Source: Cymodocea nodosa
Taxonomy: Eukaryota; Streptophyta; Magnoliopsida; Alismatales; Cymodoceaceae
DNA: 64,000 nucleotides
Reading direction: 5' to 3'
NCBI GenBank assembly: GCA_036874045.1
Contig: CM072341.1
Span: 20,100,501 to 20,164,500, forward strand
Shown here: one piece after another, positions 54,201 to 64,000 of the stretch
Layout of the letters: the number at the start of each line of letters is the position of its first letter
How positions within the stretch are numbered: position 1 is the stretch's first letter
The notes under the pieces: generated by a model
What the model was told of the DNA's origin: nothing
What the model saw: only the letters and a program-made list of their open reading frames with translations
Database searches by the model: none
Program-made: the position numbers and the translations under genes

Positions 54201-55230
54201 ACACACACACACACACACTTTATAATTAATCTACGTAATACACTTCAAAAGTCACAGGTTGCACCCTTTTTTATTTTTTTAAGTTAACAATATTTTTACA
54301 TGAATGTAAAATAAGATATCCTTTTCTCATAAATCTTATATTATAATCGATTGTATTATGTACGTACTGTTGATCATGAAAGTACTTCAGGGTTACCATT
54401 TACATCTTCGATACATCTAATTAAGGTTGGTTTGCTTTGTAGGTTATGAATAAGATTGTTTCTCGAATACTAAACAAAAATAATACCCCAATATTAATAA
54501 AATACCATCTAGACTATAAGAAAATAATTAAAAGAAGGTCATCATGCATGCGTATGAGAAAATCCAATTAAAATTAGCTAGCTTTTTAGGTTAATTAGAC
54601 TGGTCACAGATTACCATTCTTGCACGGAACCATGCATGTGATCTGGCCGGCTTGTACTCAGAAAGCTCGACGGTCGGTCGCACATGCTTCTATTAGTGTT
54701 AATGTTTTTACTTAATTAATTATACTGGAGATTGTCTTTCTTTAGAACTTCTTGCAAAATGGAGGTAGATGAATTCCGTATGATATCAGCTCATCAATCT
54801 CCATCGTCATGAACTGGAATGATGCATGCGTTCCTGCATTAATTTGTACTTTAGCCATTAGCGTTTTCCGAGTCGTAAGTGGAAAGTCCATGACCAAAAT
54901 AATTAAGCGCCACCCTTGATGTGGCTAGCTGTTGCGTAATATCCATGCATGTTTGATAGCATCATATATATATATATATATTATGCAAGATAATTAATTA
55001 CAACACAGAACAGCCGAAATCAACATAAAACCCAACAACGTAACATCAACGAGGTGGTGCGTCTGTTTTCTTTAACGGTGTGAAGTCAATATGCATATAT
55101 ATGAGCTAGCCTAGTAAGATCGAGAAAGAAGGAAGAGGAGGGTTTCTTTTCTTCAGCTAGCTTGCTCTTCTCGATCTCAGCAGCATTGAAACCGGCCCTG
55201 AGATCAATGTTGATCAGTAATTTTAGAGCT
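46516..55230. other. Long spacer between MYB and ADF
   Basis: The first few hundred bases are probably MYB 3' UTR. The remaining 8 kb is mostly AT-rich, with a GC-rich patch at about 50330-50770 and smaller ones near 47400-47620 and 52300-52430. Reading frames in these patches have no recognisable domain. Low-complexity tracts include G runs near 48448, A/T runs near 51250 and a CA repeat at about 54200-54219. The end just below 55231 should include the ADF 3' UTR. No RNA gene or transposon ends were identified. Confidence 0.5.
49981..50084. repeat. 52-bp imperfect tandem duplication
   Basis: CATAGATTC-GAAACAATAA-TGTT and TATTAATATAT-CGTCTGC blocks recur with a 52-base period at 49981 and 50033, with about 15 percent differences. 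The repeat is intergenic. Confidence 0.8.
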
Positions 55231-55842
55231 TCACCTTGCCCTGCTCCTAATGACCTCAATGGCCATCTCGGTCGGGTCGGTAGCCTGCATGTCGTAGTGA
55301 ACCCCCTCCAGCATCTCTCTCAGCCCCTGCTTCGATGTGGCGTACAGCATCTTAGCCCTTATCCGTGACGCACTTGGTGCCCTTGCAACATACATACATA
55401 CATACATACATGCATGCATGCATGGTTAATTTTCCTAATATTGATATATATATATGTAATCTAGCTAGCTACCATGTGATGAAGAAGATCTTGCTCATGT
55501 TGAAGTTGTCCAGGTTGACAAAGTTAAAGTCGAAGACGGCGTAGCGGCAGTCGTCGTAGGGGAGGGAGGCGGCGAGGTCGTCGTACCCCTCGCCGGGGCC
55601 ACCGAGCTTGTCGATCCTCACGGCCCTCGTGCTCTCGTCGATCTTGTACACGATGTAGCGGTGCACCCTCTTGCGCTTCATGTCCGCGAACGACTCACGG
55701 CACTCGTCCAGCACGTGCATCCCCGTGATCGCCTGACATCCAAACCAACAGAAGGACTTGTAAGATGATCAGAGACCAAGTTAGTTATAAGCAGCGGAGC
55801 ATGAGGATTTGATGTCGCCACCATCTTGAAGGCCATGGCCAT
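55231..55842 (-). CDS. ADF5: Actin-depolymerizing factor of the ADF5/ADF9 subclass, 143 aa
   Basis: ADF/cofilin proteins bind actin in the cytoplasm; the ADF5/ADF9 subclass is reported to bundle rather than sever filaments. Exons on the minus strand: 55822-55842, 55473-55732, 55231-55381, all GT-AG, giving 432 nt. The 21-nt first exon encodes MAMAFKM, the extended N-terminus typical of ADF5 rather than the MAN-type start of other ADFs. It sits in a strong ACCATGG context. Conserved blocks are KRVHRYIVYKID, LPYDDCRYAVFDF, NMSKIFFITWAP, the actin-binding helix ASRIRAKMLYATSK and QATDPTEMAIEVI. The end, RSRAR, is followed by TGA. Length equals Arabidopsis ADF5. Intron 2 is under 100 bp and contains a CATA/CATG tetranucleotide repeat (55388-55424). 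A CT/AT microsatellite lies just upstream in the leader. Confidence 0.93.
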
Positions 55843-55879
55843 GGTGGCGCTCCAGTGCTCGATCGATCGTCTTGCTCCC

Positions 55880-55881
<2 letters not shown>

Positions 55882-55914
<33 letters not shown>

Positions 55915-55934
55915 ATATATATATATATATATAT
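55882..55934. repeat. CT then AT microsatellite in the ADF upstream region
   Basis: About 29 bases of CT repeat (55882-55910) run into an AT repeat (55915-55934), 40-90 bases upstream of the ADF start on the minus strand. Read on the gene's strand this is a TATATA tract followed by GA repeats, so it could contain the TATA element or the early leader. Confidence 0.8.
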
Positions 55935-58737
55935 CTCCGCTTCTCGATCCGCTTAATTAATTGCCGGTAGCAAAACCGCCACCGAACGGAACTGGATGAC
56001 CAACCGAGCCGGGGGGGTACATATACGTAGGGATTTCCACTCTCCTTCCCAAAATACCCTCACCAGTCCAACTCCAACTATTTGCCTATACTTTCACCTT
56101 ATTAATTATAAATTAAGATGAGAAGTACGTTGTGGGATGGGAATTTATAAAGATAGAAGTCAACATGCAGTTAAAAAATGTTTCTAAAAGATATTCAAAT
56201 AATTCGATGTATTTATAGAACATTTTCGGGAGCAAGAGAGAAAGCCTATCTGTATATATTTTTATTCAAGACCTTGCTCGTTTGGTGAAAATGCATCAAA
56301 TTAAGCATTTTCAAAGGCCGGGGTTATAACCTTTTGAAGTCCACTTGACAAAGCGTAGCCATCCGCCCAAATTAAATTAACGATGGACGTCCACTTTATT
56401 TCTTCACATTTAATCCTCATGCCGCATGCAACTTTGTCCGGCAACCACCACCCATCGGCGATCGGACTCCGGTCCCAACCACTTGGGGCGAGGGACGTGC
56501 TCCGGAAAGCGGCGACAGCGATCATCACACCTCAGGACGCTCGGGCCGTCATGTGCCAACTCCACATGTCAACAAGCTTGCGGTGTTTCGGGTTGGCCGT
56601 CGATCGGTTGACTCACCGTGTTTCTTTTTCAAAGTTTAAGATATTTTTATAGTTTTTGAACCTTGAATTTCTCAAAAAGTTGGAATTTATGATCAAATAT
56701 GTGGTAGAAATCTCTCTTCCGATCATCTTCATGCGCGATGTCGTGTATCCAAAACAATGATTCTATAATTTAGAATCGTTATGGTGGTGAAGCATTATTA
56801 TTTACCATACTTCAATTAGGTCATATATATTAACAGAAAATTACAGGAATAACCCTGAAGATCCAAAACAATGATTCTATAATTTTTTATAGTCTAACTC
56901 ATAGGGATTATTTTAAAAATGTTAAATTATATCCGTCATTATACAGAATGTTAATTTGAGGTAAAGTCATTTACAGCGTACTATCAGATCAAAAAATTAA
57001 GTTAATCACCCAAAATTAAAAAAGAAAAGAAGAAGAAAAGAGAGCGAAACCCTGAAGTATATATCACTGATTCTCATTTTAGCATCCTAAAACTTCAAAA
57101 TAGAAAGATTTGGCATACACCTCCGACGTAAGGATTAACGGTGCTTGATCAGTCACAAGCATATGTATAACACTTACCAACAAGCACATGAGCTTGGCAC
57201 AACCAATCCATGGCACATATATCTATGTTTGAAAAAACATTCATTCAATTATCTTGTGCTTGCTGAATATGATAATGAGCAAATTCTCATTCTTTAACGT
57301 ACACTAAACTTTCTAAAATGAGATAGAGTTGGGGGTAGTTCTTTAATAGATTTTTGAGAAGAGGGTGGACTTAGGTGTAATTTTTAAAAAATTTAGGAAC
57401 TTTTTGTTAAAGAAAATTGAAAAGATGAAGACTTGGAAATAAATATTTTTAAAATATAGGACTTATTTTGAAATAAATATTTAAGGTAAATAAATAAATT
57501 ATGAGGACTTTCTTACAAAATTCTTGACTATATACTTATTCCTTTTTTTTGTAAAAAGAAACAAGTTGTACGAAGCAGCCCATTTTGGGCCGTATCAGCT
57601 CAGCCCGATTAGCCTAATGAGAAGCCCAACACGAGTTAGGCCGTGCTGACCCGAGCCCAGACCGAATGACACAGTTCTCGTACGCAACGAAATATAGTTA
57701 TTGTATGATACTTTTTGACTTAGATATCAATTTTCGCATAACGTAATTTTCTTACCATACAACCTGTTGCTTTCTATAGAACTTAAATCGACCTCAACTA
57801 TCGAGGGGACAGCTAACACTCAAATTTTTATTTCCAGGTTCATCTCAATGACAGCATAATTTACAACATGAGTTTTGCTTGGCATTTCATAAACTCATTA
57901 CCAGCCGATTTTTGTGGAGTAAGAACCTGCAAGCCTAAAAAGCTATCCCACGCGACGGAATTCACATATACCATCCTAAGATTGTATTTGGATATGATCT
58001 TGAAGAAAACATATAGATTTTGTAAAATTATGATTCTATGTAGATTTTTAGATAACGAAAGTCCTGAGGTTTTGATTTACCATACTTAAAATTGGTTTGA
58101 AATCTTTTTTGATTCCATCTTAATTTCGAAATTGGATTTTGTGATGTGAGAGAGAACCGTACAAAATCTTACATGCTTGAAAATTGACTATGATCAAACT
58201 TCTTCTCGATTTTAAGATTTTGAAAATATAAACTACAGAACACTCTACAAAATCAATCTGATTATAATTTATCCGTTCACCATTGTTAGATAGAATTTTT
58301 GAGGATCATGTCAAAAAGACTAAAAAATTAAGATGACTAGATGACGCTGGGATGGTCACCAATGGATTTCCCCCAGGTTTAGTTGACATTTATTTTCCCG
58401 TGTACGTACGAGGTTTTTTTTGATGATGATGATATATTTTTTTCTTATTCAATTTTTTTATTTTTTATTTTTTATTTTTTAAATCACAAGCATAGACGTT
58501 CACGGACAATTAATTAAATTACCTTAAGGTTTCGCTTCCGGCACAACCCGATTGTAGGCTTTGATTGATAAGGAATTGGACGGTGGTTTGGAAAGCCAGC
58601 TAGTCTCGCTATGGCGATTTTAATATTCTATTAATTCGTCGGGAGGAGTACAACGGCATGTTGTGACTACCATTAATTAGGTAATATTGTATACATAACA
58701 GGTGGATGCAGCAGCAGCAGCAGCACATATCAATTAA
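55935..58737. other. Spacer between ADF and the minus-strand sulfurtransferase
   Basis: No gene could be supported. A GC-rich patch at about 56400-56630 has open frames but no domain. A 25-base sequence is repeated exactly at 56747 and 56861. Around 57580-57670 is a patch rich in GGCC/AGCCC motifs that may be a transposon scrap. The right end, just below 58738, should be sulfurtransferase 3' UTR. Confidence 0.55.
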
Positions 58738-59797
58738 TTAAGCAGAGGGAACGGCGACTTCCAGGACGACGGGCTTGTTGACGACGAACCCTTTCTCAAC
58801 CCACGCAGCGTAGCCACCTCCCATGTTCTTCACATGCTTGAAACCCTGTAACATGTATATGTAGATCCCCAATTAATCAACCAACCCGGCTCTCAGAGCT
58901 AGACATATTAAGATTACTTATGTATAATTGATGGTGGTGCATGCATGCATGATGAATCAAGTGATTAACTCACAGAGCTAATAAGCTCCTTGGAGGCCCG
59001 AAGAGACCGAGCTCCGCTTGCACAACCCTTCAGGAACGCACGATTTGCAACTTTCAGTTCCGGTAGATCACGAATCGATATATAACGCAGATCAAATCAA
59101 ATACGTATACGTTGTTAATTAATTACATATACGTACGTACGTACCACAACTATGAAGTCATCCTTGCTGCAGATTTCTGACACCTGCTCTAAGAATCGGG
59201 GGTTCTTCACTCTTCCTGATCATCATCGATTCGAATAAGATTGGTGGAACACATCGATTCGATCACGCATGAGCGAAATTAATCGAACTAGGAGACAAAT
59301 GTTATCATTAATTCATGGGCGGGCGAAGCAGAATCGTAGGTTGGTAGGTACCTTGTGGGGTGAACAAGAGGTACGGGACGTTGACGGCATCCTTCACATG
59401 GCCGTTGTTGAACTCTTCCACCGTCCTGCGTGGTAAACCCAAACAAGTAAACGGCCGGCTGGTCTTCTTCATCGCATGTATATCGATCTGAATAATATTA
59501 CGTACATACGTACCTGACATCCAGATAACTATGGTCGGAGTGGATTAGTTCCTTGGCGGCGTGAACATCAACCGTCGGAATTGCTTCCTCGGAGCTGCAT
59601 GCATGCAATATTCGTCCGTCAAACAGGTACAAGAAATCTTCAAGTAAATTAAAGAATTAACCAAGGAACTGCAAAATAGACAAGAGAAAGAGAGGGGGGG
59701 AGGGGGACCTGCAGTTTGCGGTGGGAGGAGCGGGCGGAGGTGGAGGGGAAACTGCAGGATCCTCCTTCTTCGCAGGTGGAGCTCCAAGCTCTGGCAT
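58738..59797 (-). CDS. Single-domain rhodanese-like sulfurtransferase (STR16/18 type), 158 aa
   Basis: Rhodanese-fold enzymes move sulfane sulfur through a persulfide on an active-site cysteine. Exons on the minus strand: 59709-59797, 59514-59594, 59352-59425, 59145-59215, 58974-59027, 58738-58845. All are GT-AG; total 477 nt. The first exon gives an acidic/proline-rich leader (VSPPPPPAPPT) without an obvious transit peptide. The rhodanese core begins at IPTVDVHAAKELI with SYLDVRTVEEFNNGHV. The catalytic loop is Cys107 to Arg112 (CASGAR), at the start of exon 5. The domain closes with GFKHVKNMGGGYAAWVEKG, then a hydrophobic tail ends in VPSA. The loop fits the CxxGxR form of plant single-domain STRs, with Ala where STR16 has Gly. 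It faces away from a paralogue starting at 61487 with the same intron phases. Confidence 0.9.
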
Positions 59798-60428
59798 GTT
59801 GGTATCTATTAATCTCCCTCTCTTCTGCGTGGACTACCAACTGGTTAACAAGAATGAGTTCTGGGCTTGTTTGGGTTACATGAGGATGGAGCCATTAAAT
59901 AGGCGCCGGCCGAAGCCGGCGATCTCAATGTCACGTCCGCAGATCTCATCGACGACGTCATTGCTGTCGTCACGACAGAACACCACATATTCGGTCTAAT
60001 CCTGGAGGGCAGTCCCCACATCTTTAATTTTCCTGGAACTTCAGTCGACCACAACTGCAACCTCCCAGATCCATTTGGACGTCGAAGTAAAAAAACTGAT
60101 TCAATAGAGATACCATAGAAACAATATTTTTTATCAACTAGTTAGCTATTGGTACGTAGTTACTGTAGACTCAATCAATAATGTAATACGTTGGACGAAG
60201 GGCGTGGGTGGCGGTGAGGATGGAGACGCAAGAGTGGTCTCCACTTGGGATTTTAAAATCATACGTGCTCTACCACACCAGCATTTTTTTTTCCGTTCCA
60301 ATGTCGTCATCGTTGACGTCATTCTTGGCCTTGACGTCGATATGTTAACGATGTATTAGAATGAAAGAGTTTCTTGTCCTTGTAAGCCTCAATCATAATT
60401 TATAATTTATAGGTAGGTTGTGATTGTC

Positions 60429-60469
<41 letters not shown>

Positions 60470-61486
60470 GTCAATTTACATGCGTGCCATTAAAAATTAT
60501 CATCACGATGTACATGTACGTATCATCAAGATTTAAAGAAATACGCATACGCCAATGAAGATTTAATTAAACGCAGAAAATGGTATCGGTAATTGATCGT
60601 GAGATCGATTAGTTAACCAAGCAAAACGCAAATCTACTCATCCCCTTACCCCTGATTCTCTTGCCACTCACTCGTCTCTCCCTAAAATGATGCATTCTCT
60701 CTGATTCACTGTATAAGTGAAAAGGTACGTCGACATAATCTGAAAAAATCAAGACAAGTGAATTTCGTAATATGGGAAACCTTACCATAGCATGTACATC
60801 GATCCATCGGATACAAAATCATATCAATTTCTTGCAGATATCAATGAAAAGTCGATAAATATAAGATAAGAAGACCCCTCCCCCCCCAAAAAAAGGAGGA
60901 AATTAAGGTAATGATACTAAAAGGTCATCTACTACTTAAGCAATGCTTAAGAATAACTCTTGCATTGCTGCTATTTTCCCCTTTTTCTTTTTTGCCACCC
61001 ACACCCTATCTACATTTAGCAAAGATTGGGTAAGTACGAATTTGATTGGAATTCCTGAAATTTCAGGTCCTAATCTCTCGAACCACTTGCTGTATTACAT
61101 AAATAAATAGAAGCTGCAAGTTGGAGTAAGTCAGCTAGAGCTTGGCATTTTATATTACTTTATTAAATACATTACGATCGATGACACGGTTCTGACCGAG
61201 AAACAAATAAATTAAACAAAAATAATTTATGTCTTCTTGAATATATATATTAAGTTGTTTAAATCTAGACAACATCATATTGATTAATTATTACCGTTTT
61301 AGCTATTTGATTAATAGAGTCAATACATGCTTGCACGTTAACACGCATCTTTCATCATGTATATATAATCAAGGCCGGCCAGCATCTTCCAAATTAAAGC
61401 TCTAGAAATTAAGAAAGGAATCATACGCAGGTCGATCAGCTGAAGATCCCCGAGACCCAATCCGATCAACCCAAGCCAGAAGAGTA
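59798..61486. promoter_or_regulatory. Divergent promoter region between two sulfurtransferase genes
   Basis: This 1.7-kb stretch lies between the start codons of two oppositely oriented paralogues and must hold both promoters. It has a CT microsatellite at 60431-60463 and AT-rich blocks. The first 250 bases next to the minus-strand gene are more GC-rich and could encode leader sequence. No third gene was seen. Confidence 0.6.
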
Positions 61487-62582
61487 ATGGAAACAACAGC
61501 TCATCATCAGGCCAAGTATATACGTTCTTGACTTCTTTCAATTCTGTTGTATAATTTCACGATTTGTCACGTTTCAATTTCGATCTGCAGTATATATTAT
61601 CAATTACTTAATTGATCACGAACCCTAATTACCTACTTTGTCCTTGTTTCGGACGTCGGTCGTTCAGGCTCCGAGAAATTGTGACCATCGACGCCCCAAC
61701 CGCAAGAGAACTGATCATGAACCAGGGCACTCACCGTTACCTGGATGTGAGGTGAGGTTCCACTGTACAATAGCTTCTGCCTTCCGAACTGATCCCTTCT
61801 TTTGAAGTTTGATTGTTCTTAATTAATCGTTCAAGAAAATTATGATGATGATGACGATAATATAGATAAGTTCTATACATGTAGGATGCCTGAGGACTTC
61901 AACAGAAGGGGACATGTGGAAGGTGCAATAAACGTCCCTTACTACTCCCCCGATTCCCCTGAAGGTTAAATAATTTTATTTCTTGACGAATGCATCTATC
62001 TATGTATATATGCAGGGCCTAATTATGAATTCCTTCATGCGTACATGTAATTTATGGAATTTTGATTTTTTTTCCTTTCTCTCAAAAGTCCGTCTTTTAA
62101 GCGGCCTCATTATATTAATTAATCTCAGTGAAGGTGAAAAATCCAGAATTTCTCGACCAAGTCTCGGCTGTTTGCGGCAAGGATGATCATCTCATTGTGG
62201 TAATTAATACTGCATTATATATATATCTAGAGAGAGAGATTAATTCTCTGTTGAACATGATTTAATCAATTTCCCTGCACATATGTGTGTACGTCCATGA
62301 ATTCATCCATCGCTTGCTTGTCTTTGCTTTGAAGGGTTGTATGACAGGAGGACGGTCCAAACACGCAACTGCCGATCTTCTTGAGGCGGTGAGCGTTGAG
62401 AGTTTATAATTAGATGCAACCTAGCTGATTAAGCAAGATTTGTCGAACAAGCCCAACATGTAATATATTAATTAATCAGGAATGAATGGAAGTTACTTCT
62501 GATTTCGCAGGGCTTCAAGAATGTGAAGAACATAGGAGGTGGTTACGCTGCATGGAAGGAAGCCGGAAAATCAACAGCATGA
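61487..62582 (+). CDS. Single-domain rhodanese-like sulfurtransferase, paralogue, 129 aa
   Basis: Exons: 61487-61515, 61668-61751, 61885-61964, 62129-62199, 62335-62388, 62511-62582, total 390 nt, all GT-AG. The short first exon (METTAHHQA) is the least certain; it was chosen because its phase fits and it opens with an ATG. The core begins with LREIVTIDAPTARELI and HRYLDVRMPEDFNRRGHV. The catalytic loop is Cys90 to Arg95 (CMTGGR), followed by SKHATADLLEAGFKNVKNIG and GGYAAWKEAG. It ends shortly after the domain, without the tail of its neighbour. Exons 4 and 5 have exactly the same lengths (71 and 54) as those of the minus-strand gene at 58738, and all five intron phases agree (2, 2, 1, 0, 0). 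It is likely cytosolic, since no transit peptide is visible. The function is a sulfurtransferase by family; the substrate is unknown. Confidence 0.88.
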
Positions 62583-64000
62583 AGCAATACAACATGTTTT
62601 TTTCTTTTTACATGGACGTACTCAAGTTCACCTCTACACCCAGATAGTCGCAAAATATCCGACATGATCCTGGCCGCAAAGGATCTTTTCTTCATGCTCT
62701 CTTGTATCGATCGATGAAGTTGTATTGTTTCAATCACAAAGTAAAAGTTCGATATATTCTTCTGCAATGTATATCTGACATATTAACTACGTCATGCGCC
62801 TCAATTAAGACCGTCGACAAATCAAGTTTATATGCTACTTAACCAAATCCTGTTCTTGATTTCCAACGATCTAATATATCGAAAGCTAAACTTAAACCGA
62901 AATTCGAAGCTCATAATATCTTTAGTAGAAGAGACTTGTAAAGCGAAGAAAGATTATTGAGCCAGAGATTTCACAAGACATTATGAAAAGATTTCGATTG
63001 ATTAGAGAACAAATCCAAACAACTTAGCATAGACGAAAAAGTTATCATCTTGATAACAAGAAACGACTAGAAATTTCAAGTGGAAGGAAATCTTTCTTGA
63101 ATACCCAACCCACACCTGGATGACTTTTCCCTGAGGATCTCTGCCGGGCCCTCCTCCTTAAGCTTCTTCCTCCTCTTCCAGCCTCCTACCGCTCTCCACG
63201 CGAAGTAGTTAATTTGGTATTTATTGGTCGTTTTAAGGTTCCAGTGAGAAACTCAAGAGCAAAAGCTCAAGCGAGACTTTACCAAACCAACACACTCACT
63301 CACCATTGTTAACCAAAAAACCGAAAGTTAAAACTATATATGCAAAAAAAAAATTTCATATACAATTAAAGTTCCATAAGCTAATTTTGAAAACATTAAA
63401 TACTTTAAATTAGATCGTAAAAAGCACGTTCCACAGAAAAAAGGATGCACCGTTCTTTGATTGAAATAAACTTTTTTTTTAGAAAAACTAAGAGTAAAAT
63501 TGCAATTCCAAACATAATCTTAAGAAAAAATTTGTGGAAAACAAAATTCAACTTTTGAAAATAAAAACAGAAAATGGTACCTCCCGACGCCCTTTGGATG
63601 GCCTGTCGCCCCGACGTAGCGCGCGAGTTCCGCCCACCCTGCTGCCTTCCTTGTGCTGTTCTCTGGTTTTTATTTTTGACGTTGATAATTTGCTATTGCC
63701 CGGATTGATGATAAGTGACGCCTGAATTCAACCGCATGAAAAGGTTTAAATGTCCTTCCGCGAAAACGTCTCTAGTTTTCGATGGTGGGAAGCTGCTTTA
63801 TTACAAGTTTTTGTAGTCCATGAAACACGATCTGCACTATAAATAAATCTTTTGAGCAAATGATATGCACTATAAAATTCAAGAGAGTATGGTAAACTTT
63901 ATGGTTGGCAGAAGCTGCTGATTGCAAGCCTAGATATATTCCATCCATACTTCAGATACAAGTGCCAATATGGTAAGATTTGTGATAGTTACATTCTTGC
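62583..64000. other. Sulfurtransferase 3' UTR and intergenic DNA to the window end
   Basis: After the stop codon there are a few hundred bases of presumed 3' UTR, then AT-rich DNA with GC-richer islets near 63120-63210 and 63570-63670. The islets have no long or recognisable frame. I see no gene entering from the right edge. Confidence 0.55.

Noticed and set aside
56383-56652. 89-codon plus-strand ORF in a GC-rich patch
   Set aside because: Composition alone explains it; no family motif or exon structure was found.

Overview
This is nuclear DNA from a land plant. Protein-coding exons are separated by GT-AG introns, and intergenic and intron sequence is AT-rich with many AT, CT and CATG-type microsatellites. 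All recognisable proteins belong to plant families. The first exons of the MCM10, UPL3 and MYB genes are much GC-richer than the rest of their loci. That 5' GC bias, together with the general texture, suggests a monocot, more likely a non-grass one; this taxonomic guess is inference. No bacterial, organellar or viral block was seen.

Eight multi-exon genes could be rebuilt by hand from reading frame, splice sites and family motifs, and one further gene has a single coding exon. In order: MCM10 replication factor (minus, 2615-6632, 11 exons, 409 aa); UPL3-type HECT ubiquitin ligase (plus, 8035-18008, 17 exons, 1847 aa); an uncharacterised proline-rich, PNRC-like protein (minus, 20843-21571, 242 aa); SYT1-type plant synaptotagmin (plus, 26352-33326, 12 exons, 537 aa, one GC-AG intron); membrane-anchored ascorbate peroxidase (plus, 35287-39446, 9 exons, 297 aa); subgroup 4 R2R3-MYB repressor (plus, 45604-46515, 2 exons, 270 aa); ADF5-type actin-binding protein (minus, 55231-55842, 3 exons, 143 aa); and two single-domain rhodanese sulfurtransferases in divergent orientation (minus, 58738-59797, 158 aa; plus, 61487-62582, 129 aa). 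In every multi-exon model the exon lengths sum to a multiple of three and end at a natural stop.

The left 40 kb is gene-dense with housekeeping genes (DNA replication, ubiquitination, ER-plasma membrane contact sites, peroxide detoxification). The right 24 kb is sparser, with long AT-rich spacers between the MYB, ADF and sulfurtransferase genes. The genes form no operon or obvious pathway. The only clear local relationship is the sulfurtransferase pair, which shares intron positions and phases and looks like an inverted gene duplication. Mobile DNA is limited to short degraded pieces: an Au-SINE-like element in an APX intron, a tRNA-derived SINE-like fragment between MCM10 and UPL3, and a possible MITE in UPL3 intron 1. 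Several short tandem duplications lie in introns and spacers. I found no tRNA, rRNA, CRISPR or convincing microRNA gene, and no previously undescribed multi-gene system.
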